DNA from: Desulfovibrio sp.
GTDB lineage: Bacteria; Desulfobacterota; Desulfovibrionia; Desulfovibrionales; Desulfovibrionaceae
Length of the DNA: 9,733 bases
Direction: 5' to 3'
Assembly: GCA_028708195.1 (NCBI GenBank)
Contig: JAQVZK010000062.1
Coordinates: 1-9,733 of the forward strand
Below, piece after piece: positions 6,558 through 9,733 of the stretch; within the stretch, counting starts at the first letter, position 1, and every line of letters begins with the position of its first letter. The notes below the pieces were generated by a model. That model saw only the letters and a list, made by a program, of their open reading frames with translations. It had not been told where the DNA came from and searched no databases. The position numbers and the translations under genes were made by a program.

Positions 6558-6659
6558 GAAGAGGCAGGTTCGCCACGCGCCTGCAAACGGGCCCAAATAG
6601 CCCAAAATCGTGCCAGACACACTGAAACAAGGGGTTTTTGTCTCACGCCGGGGCTGAGA

Positions 6660-6701
6660 TTTTGTGAAACAAGCGCCACAAAAGTGCTTTTTGCATAAAA
6701 T
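6660..6701 (+). promoter_or_regulatory. Operator-like dyad and candidate promoter for the cytochrome gene
   Basis: TTTTGTG (6660-6666) and CACAAAA (6677-6683) form a perfect 7-bp dyad with a 10-base spacer. The half sites resemble CRP/FNR-family boxes (TGTG...CACA), but that family normally has eight bases between them, not ten. TAAAAT (6696-6701) matches five of six positions of a -10 box and has no -35 box, as expected for an activated promoter. A start near 6708 puts the dyad centre about 36 bases upstream. The spacer 6508-6894 holds this site, the structures listed separately and no convincing gene. Confidence 0.4.
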
Positions 6702-6750
6702 CTTTTTTCTTGCCGGAAATGAAATCTCCTTTGTTCAATATGTTCTGAAA

Positions 6751-6871
6751 AGGCCGAAAGCATGCCGAACCGGGTAACCGGGAGGGAGCGCGTCCAGAGC
6801 TATGGGGCTGTGGACGAGACCCGGCGGCCGTCCGGTAAGGGCGCTCCGCATGCGCCAAGACATGAAGGTCT
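6751..6871 (+). promoter_or_regulatory. Highly structured leader before the cytochrome gene
   Basis: GGAGCGC (6785-6791) pairs with GCGCTCC (6841-6847), closing a junction that contains GTCCAGAGC/GCTGTGGAC (6792-6800 with 6807-6815, one mismatch) and CCGG/CCGG (6821-6824 with 6832-6835). Upstream, CCGG-GTAA-CCGG (6770-6781) is a GNRA hairpin whose CCGGGT (6770-6775) can instead pair with ACCCGG (6819-6824). GGCGC (6840-6844) can pair with GCGCC (6852-6856), competing with the closing stem. AGAC/GTCT (6858-6871) follows. The layout resembles a riboswitch three-way junction; no known class is recognised. A 39-codon frame (ATG 6762 to TAG 6879-6881) also crosses it. Confidence 0.45.
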
Positions 6872-6894
6872 ACTACACTAGGAGGAGCTTGTTC

Positions 6895-7347
6895 ATGAAA
6901 ACCTTGGTCATCACTCTTTTTGCCCTGACTCTTTTGTGTGCCGGCGGAGCGCAGGCCCGCAGCGTCAAGGAGATGGCGGAAGTCATCAAAAAGCCCATTG
7001 AAATTGAAGCCTCCGGCTCCAAGCGCATGAATGTCATGTTCCCGCATACAGCGCACAAGGGAATCTCCTGTTTTCAGTGCCACCACGAAGAAGGTGGCGA
7101 CGGCCGCTACGTAGCCTGCACCGAATGCCATGCCACGCCCGGCCCGCGCGAACGTGACCCCATGAGTATGTTCATGGCCTTCCATTCCCAGAGCAGCGAT
7201 CGCTCGTGCCTCGGCTGCCACAAAAAGCTTGTGGCAGAAAATCCCGGCAAGTTCCCGCAGTTCAAGGGCTGCCGCCCCTGCCACATGAGCCCCGCCGCGC
7301 GTGAAGCCGCCGAGGCTGCCAAGGCCGCCAAGGCCGCCAAGCCCTAG
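6895..7347 (+). CDS. Periplasmic four-haem cytochrome c, class III (c3) family, probable electron acceptor of the formate dehydrogenase
   Basis: 150 residues with a Sec signal peptide (hydrophobic 4-18, likely cleavage after AQA at 21), giving a mature protein of about 14 kDa before haem. Four CxxCH motifs at 59-63, 75-79, 105-109 and 126-130 bind haem c covalently. H51, H54 (PHTAH), H64 and H97 are the likely distal ligands, making four bis-His haems as in cytochrome c3. Classical c3 often has two CxxxxCH sites; here all four are CxxCH. The last 17 residues are an Ala/Lys-rich tail. GGAGG (6881-6885) lies nine bases before the ATG. Desulfovibrio formate dehydrogenases of the FdhABC3 type carry such a cytochrome as third subunit, so it probably takes electrons from FdhB and passes them to the periplasmic cytochrome pool or hydrogenase (inference from context). 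Confidence 0.93.
   Translation: MKTLVITLFALTLLCAGGAQARSVKEMAEVIKKPIEIEASGSKRMNVMFPHTAHKGISCFQCHHEEGGDGRYVACTECHATPGPRERDPMSMFMAFHSQSSDRSCLGCHKKLVAENPGKFPQFKGCRPCHMSPAAREAAEAAKAAKAAKP
7315..7341 (+). repeat. Three 9-bp tandem units at the 3' end of the cytochrome gene
   Basis: GCTGCCAAG (7315-7323) is followed by two GCCGCCAAG copies (7324-7341), encoding AAK three times in the C-terminal tail. It is a likely site of unit gain or loss. Confidence 0.7.
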
Positions 7348-7384
7348 TTTTTAAAGACAGATTGCGGCACTTGTGCCAATGTTC

Positions 7385-7416
7385 GGATGCCGGTCAGCGA
7401 AAGCTGACCGGCATCC
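7385..7416 (+). terminator. 14-bp GAAA-capped hairpin after the cytochrome gene
   Basis: GGATGCCGGTCAGC (7385-7398) pairs perfectly with GCTGACCGGCATCC (7403-7416) around a GAAA tetraloop, 38 bases after the stop codon. The tract after it (TGAATTGAAAAG) has few T residues, so termination may depend on stem strength or Rho, or the hairpin may protect the mRNA 3' end. A smaller hairpin, AGGGGC/GCCCCT (7487-7502), lies between the convergent genes and might serve the chemotaxis gene on the other strand. Nothing else is recognisable in 7417-7592. Confidence 0.65.
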
Positions 7417-7592
7417 TGAATTGAAAAGTGCAGTGTGCAATGCGTTTGGGGAAAGTACTTTGTGGAGGGGGTGGAGCTCATGTGGCAGGGGCGGCAGCCC
7501 CTAACAGGCCCATCTGCCCGCGCCGGAGGCGGCCCAAACTAAAGAACAATAAGCCTTCGTGCCCGCAGGGACATCAACCCCGCGCAAGCGCG

Positions 7593-9407
7593 TCACTCAT
7601 TAGCGCGCAGCTTCTCCACAAGCTTTTCCACCGTCTTTGCCTGCTCCGCAAGGTGAACCACCGCCTGCGCAGCCTCAGCCATTGTTTGCGCGCTTTCGCG
7701 GGCTGCCTGGCTGACGCTGCTGATGGTGCGGTTTACCTCTTCACTGGCGGCAGACTGTTCTTCGCTGGCGGCGGCAATGGCGCGCACCTGGCCTGCCGTG
7801 GTATCGGCCATGCTTACGATGTCTTCAAGGGCCGAACCGGATTTGCCCGCGCTGACAGTTGCAAGCCTCACCTGTGCCACGGCTTCATCCAGTGAGGCCG
7901 TGCTGTGGGCCGTGCTCTTTTGCATGGCGGTTATGGCGGCCCCCACATCGTGGGTTGAGGTGACGGTTTTTTCCGCCAGTTTGCGCACCTCGTCGGCAAC
8001 CACGGCAAAGCCCCGGCCCGCGTCACCGGCCCGCGCCGCCTCAATGGCGGCGTTGAGGGCCAGCAGATTTGTCTGGTCTGCAATGTCGGAAATAAAGCCC
8101 ATAATGCGGCTGATGTCGCGGGCGCGCGCATTGAGATCATCCATGTCGGCCTTGAGTCTTTCTGAAACTTCATTGACCTTGTTGATGCTGTCCAGAACCT
8201 GCCGCACAACCTTGGCTCCTTCTTCGGCACTGGCTCTTGTGCCAGATGAGGCCTGAGCCGCCTGTCCGGCGTTGTCGGCCACCTGATGCACCGTGGCGTT
8301 CATCTGCTCCATTGCAGTGGCGGCCCCATCCAGGTTTTCCGCCGTGGTTGTTGCCCCCTGGCTGGACTGATTGATCTGCCGCGTCAGTTGCCCCGAGGCC
8401 GTGGTCAGATTGTGGGCTACGTCTTCCAGTTGCAGGGCCGTATGCAGCAGGGTTTCTGTTCTGCCCTGTGCCTGTACCCGCGCGGCCTCGGCTTCTCGCA
8501 AGGCTGCTTCAGCCCGTTGCGACTGGCTCAAGGCCATCTGCGACTGCTTGTCTGCATGGCTGATGTGCTTTTGCAGTGATGCCACCATTGTCATGATGGA
8601 GGCATACACGCCACTCCGGTTTTTGGGGCTGTCGTGGGCATCCCCCTTGTAGTCGCCCTTGGCCACACGTTGGGCGAGGATGTTAAGCTGGCCGGGGTCT
8701 ATGCCCAACTGGCGCTTGACAGAAAAGATCAGCAGAAAGGTGACGAGGATGCTGCACAGCAGGGCCGCGCCTGTAAGGGCCACAGCCATTTTTTGCGATT
8801 GCCCGGCGATATGGCGCGCGGCCTCGGCGGCCTGACGGCTACGGGCCGTATCAAGCTCAAGTACCTGATCATAAAACCGCGCCATGCGTAAAAAATTGGC
8901 CCTGCTGCGGTCAAAAAGCGCTACGGCTTGGTCGGTTTCTCCCTCCTTGGCATGGGCGATGATCTGCTGGCGGTTATGGGCGTCTTCTTGCGCGGCGACA
9001 CTGATGTGCTCCAGCAGTTCCGCCAGGTTCATGCGCTGACTTTCACCATCCTGCTCGGGTTTTTCGGCGGCAGGCAGTGCGGCGTCATCGGGTGCCGGGC
9101 GGGCTGCCAGATTTGCATAGATTTTCTCGTGTTCTGCCAGGGTGCGGAGCGCGCGGTTGATGCGCGAGGTGTATTCCGTAATGGTCACCCGGTCTGTGCG
9201 TGTGCTTACGGCGGCCAGGTCGGACCGGATGGAATAGAGCAGGGCGTTCATTGACTGAATGGCCACCACTGAAGGAACGACGGTTTCTGTGATGTGGTCA
9301 ACCGTGGCAGTAATTTTTTGGCTGTTGCGCATATAGACGGCAAAAAGAAGCAGCATGAAAAGAATGATGCTGCAAAATGAAAGAATCAGTTTTGCGCTCA
9401 GCTTCAT
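7593..9407 (-). CDS. Methyl-accepting chemotaxis protein (transmembrane chemoreceptor)
   Basis: A 604-residue chemoreceptor that signals to CheA/CheW. TM1 is at about 7-26, a helical periplasmic sensor at 27-206 (four-helix-bundle type), TM2 at about 207-230, then a HAMP segment (about 231-282), a coiled coil rich in Ala/Glu/Gln (285-330) and the cytoplasmic signalling domain. The near-invariant hairpin tip spans about 438-475 ([18 protein letters not shown], then [16 protein letters not shown]). Candidate methylation sites are the Glu/Gln pairs in [11 protein letters not shown] (547-557). No C-terminal CheR-binding pentapeptide is seen (it ends RANE). The sensor carries a Pro/Ala/Glu-rich insert at 103-124. 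No haem (CxxCH) or PAS motif is visible, so the ligand is unknown. The start is supported by GAGGG upstream of ATG on the minus strand. It is convergent with the fdh operon, so shared function is not implied. Confidence 0.95.
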   Translation of the reverse strand: MKLSAKLILSFCSIILFMLLLFAVYMRNSQKITATVDHITETVVPSVVAIQSMNALLYSIRSDLAAVSTRTDRVTITEYTSRINRALRTLAEHEKIYANLAARPAPDDAALPAAEKPEQDGESQRMNLAELLEHISVAAQEDAHNRQQIIAHAKEGETDQAVALFDRSRANFLRMARFYDQVLELDTARSRQAAEAARHIAGQSQKMAVALTGAALLCSILVTFLLIFSVKRQLGIDPGQLNILAQRVAKGDYKGDAHDSPKNRSGVYASIMTMVASLQKHISHADKQSQMALSQSQRAEAALREAEAARVQAQGRTETLLHTALQLEDVAHNLTTASGQLTRQINQSSQGATTTAENLDGAATAMEQMNATVHQVADNAGQAAQASSGTRASAEEGAKVVRQVLDSINKVNEVSERLKADMDDLNARARDISRIMGFISDIADQTNLLALNAAIEAARAGDAGRGFAVVADEVRKLAEKTVTSTHDVGAAITAMQKSTAHSTASLDEAVAQVRLATVSAGKSGSALEDIVSMADTTAGQVRAIAAASEEQSAASEEVNRTISSVSQAARESAQTMAEAAQAVVHLAEQAKTVEKLVEKLRANE

Positions 9408-9459
9408 TTATACCCTCATTACGTGTTGATATTTGCGTCAGGCGCGTTCACTTGGGAGG

Positions 9460-9504
9460 CTGCCGTTGGCAGTATGCTGCTGGCTGTGCGCTGCAGCTGT
9501 GCGC
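9460..9504. repeat. Small hairpin and 9-base direct repeat upstream of the chemoreceptor
   Basis: GCTGTGCGC occurs at 9483-9491 and 9496-9504, a 13-base period, around the palindrome CTGCAG. CTGCC/GGCAG (9460-9472) forms a short hairpin. On the minus strand these lie between the edge gene and the chemoreceptor. The direct repeat could be a regulator site for the chemoreceptor; the hairpin lacks a T tract in either direction. Confidence 0.35.
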
Positions 9505-9535
9505 GGTTTTCAGTTTTATGCCTATGCGGCGGATT

Positions 9536-9733
9536 TTACGGGGCTGTATCGTCGTCGCTGTTTTCGTCGCCATCACCGAACATGTAATTGTTGCCCGCAA
9601 GCTGCTTGCAGCGCTTCTTCATGCTGGCGGCGGCCCGCGCGAGAGCAAAGCTGGTCTGAAAGCAGGTGGCGCACACGCCCACAATCGTGAGGGACATAAG
9701 AGGAAAGCGCTCTTCTTGATGGCTGCGGTTCTT
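9536..9733 (-). CDS. C-terminal part of an unrecognised protein, truncated at the window edge
   Basis: Reading the minus strand from 9733, a frame of 65 residues runs to TAA at 9536-9538 with no stop and no start near the edge, so the N-terminus is outside. Third codon positions are mostly G or C, like the other genes here. Features are a hydrophobic segment (LMSLTIVGVCATCFQTSFAL), a basic stretch (MKKRCKQ) and an acidic tail (GDGDENSDDD). This could be a final membrane helix with a cytoplasmic tail. It contains a CATC pair that might bind metal or form a disulfide, but nothing confirms this. It is on the same strand as the chemoreceptor, 128 bases upstream. I do not recognise the family. Confidence 0.6.
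   Translation of the reverse strand, partial: KNRSHQEERFPLMSLTIVGVCATCFQTSFALARAAASMKKRCKQLAGNNYMFGDGDENSDDDTAP

Noticed and set aside
6802..6894. N-terminal extension of the cytochrome from ATG 6802
   Set aside because: It would place 31 polar residues before a clear signal peptide, and the strong GGAGG site belongs to ATG 6895.
6643..7284. A 213-codon minus-strand frame opposite the cytochrome
   Set aside because: The plus strand encodes a signal peptide and four CxxCH motifs; the antisense frame is a shadow.
7428..7895. A 155-codon plus-strand frame overlapping the chemoreceptor end
   Set aside because: Its composition is not protein-like, and most of it is antisense to the well-defined chemoreceptor.
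9433..9690. An 85-codon plus-strand frame near the window end
   Set aside because: It has a Cys/Arg-rich composition typical of a shadow; the minus strand carries the better coding signal here.
1..9733. CRISPR array, tRNA, rRNA, insertion sequence or phage attachment site
   Set aside because: I found no regularly spaced repeats, no cloverleaf or T-loop pattern, no transposase and no flanking terminal repeats.

Overview
The window looks like a chromosome segment of a Desulfovibrio-type sulfate reducer (inference). The reasons are a periplasmic selenocysteine formate dehydrogenase with its FdhE maturation factor and a dedicated multihaem class III cytochrome c, plus high third-position G+C in the genes from about 1467 on. 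The species cannot be fixed from sequence alone.

Layout, left to right. 1-909 (+) is the C-terminal part of a multi-pass membrane protein resembling GT39/PMT-type glycosyltransferases; it is visibly more A/T-rich than the rest. An intrinsic terminator at 1047-1084 separates it from the formate dehydrogenase block, and about 380 bases with several dyads lead into that block. 1467-4505 is fdhA, a Tat-exported molybdenum/tungsten subunit read through an in-frame TGA (Sec189); a naive gene caller splits it in two. 4556-5215 is fdhB (three [4Fe-4S] clusters). A 308-base spacer follows with a perfect extended -10 box inside a dyad, a large stem, smaller hairpins and a possible small Cys-containing ORF whose stop overlaps the next start. 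5524-6507 is fdhE. A 387-base spacer with a symmetrical operator-like site and a dense cluster of alternative stems leads to a four-haem cytochrome c3-family gene at 6895-7347, closed by a 14-bp GAAA-capped hairpin. On the opposite strand, convergent, are a methyl-accepting chemotaxis protein (7593-9407) and, at the window edge, the C-terminus of an unrecognised protein (9536-9733) that lacks a start codon in the window.

How the genes work together: FdhA oxidises formate in the periplasm (or reduces CO2), FdhB relays electrons through its FeS clusters, and the cytochrome accepts them for the periplasmic cytochrome c3/hydrogenase network. No membrane cytochrome b subunit is present, so the enzyme is predicted soluble. 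FdhE is a cytoplasmic maturation protein. The order fdhA-fdhB-fdhE-cytochrome resembles the fdhABC3 type of locus known in Desulfovibrio.

The core genes are well-known families. The less explained material is in the two long spacers inside the operon, which are much longer than expected and rich in secondary structure, and in the dyad-rich region before fdhA. All structure calls were made by eye on base pairing; no folding or homology search was run.
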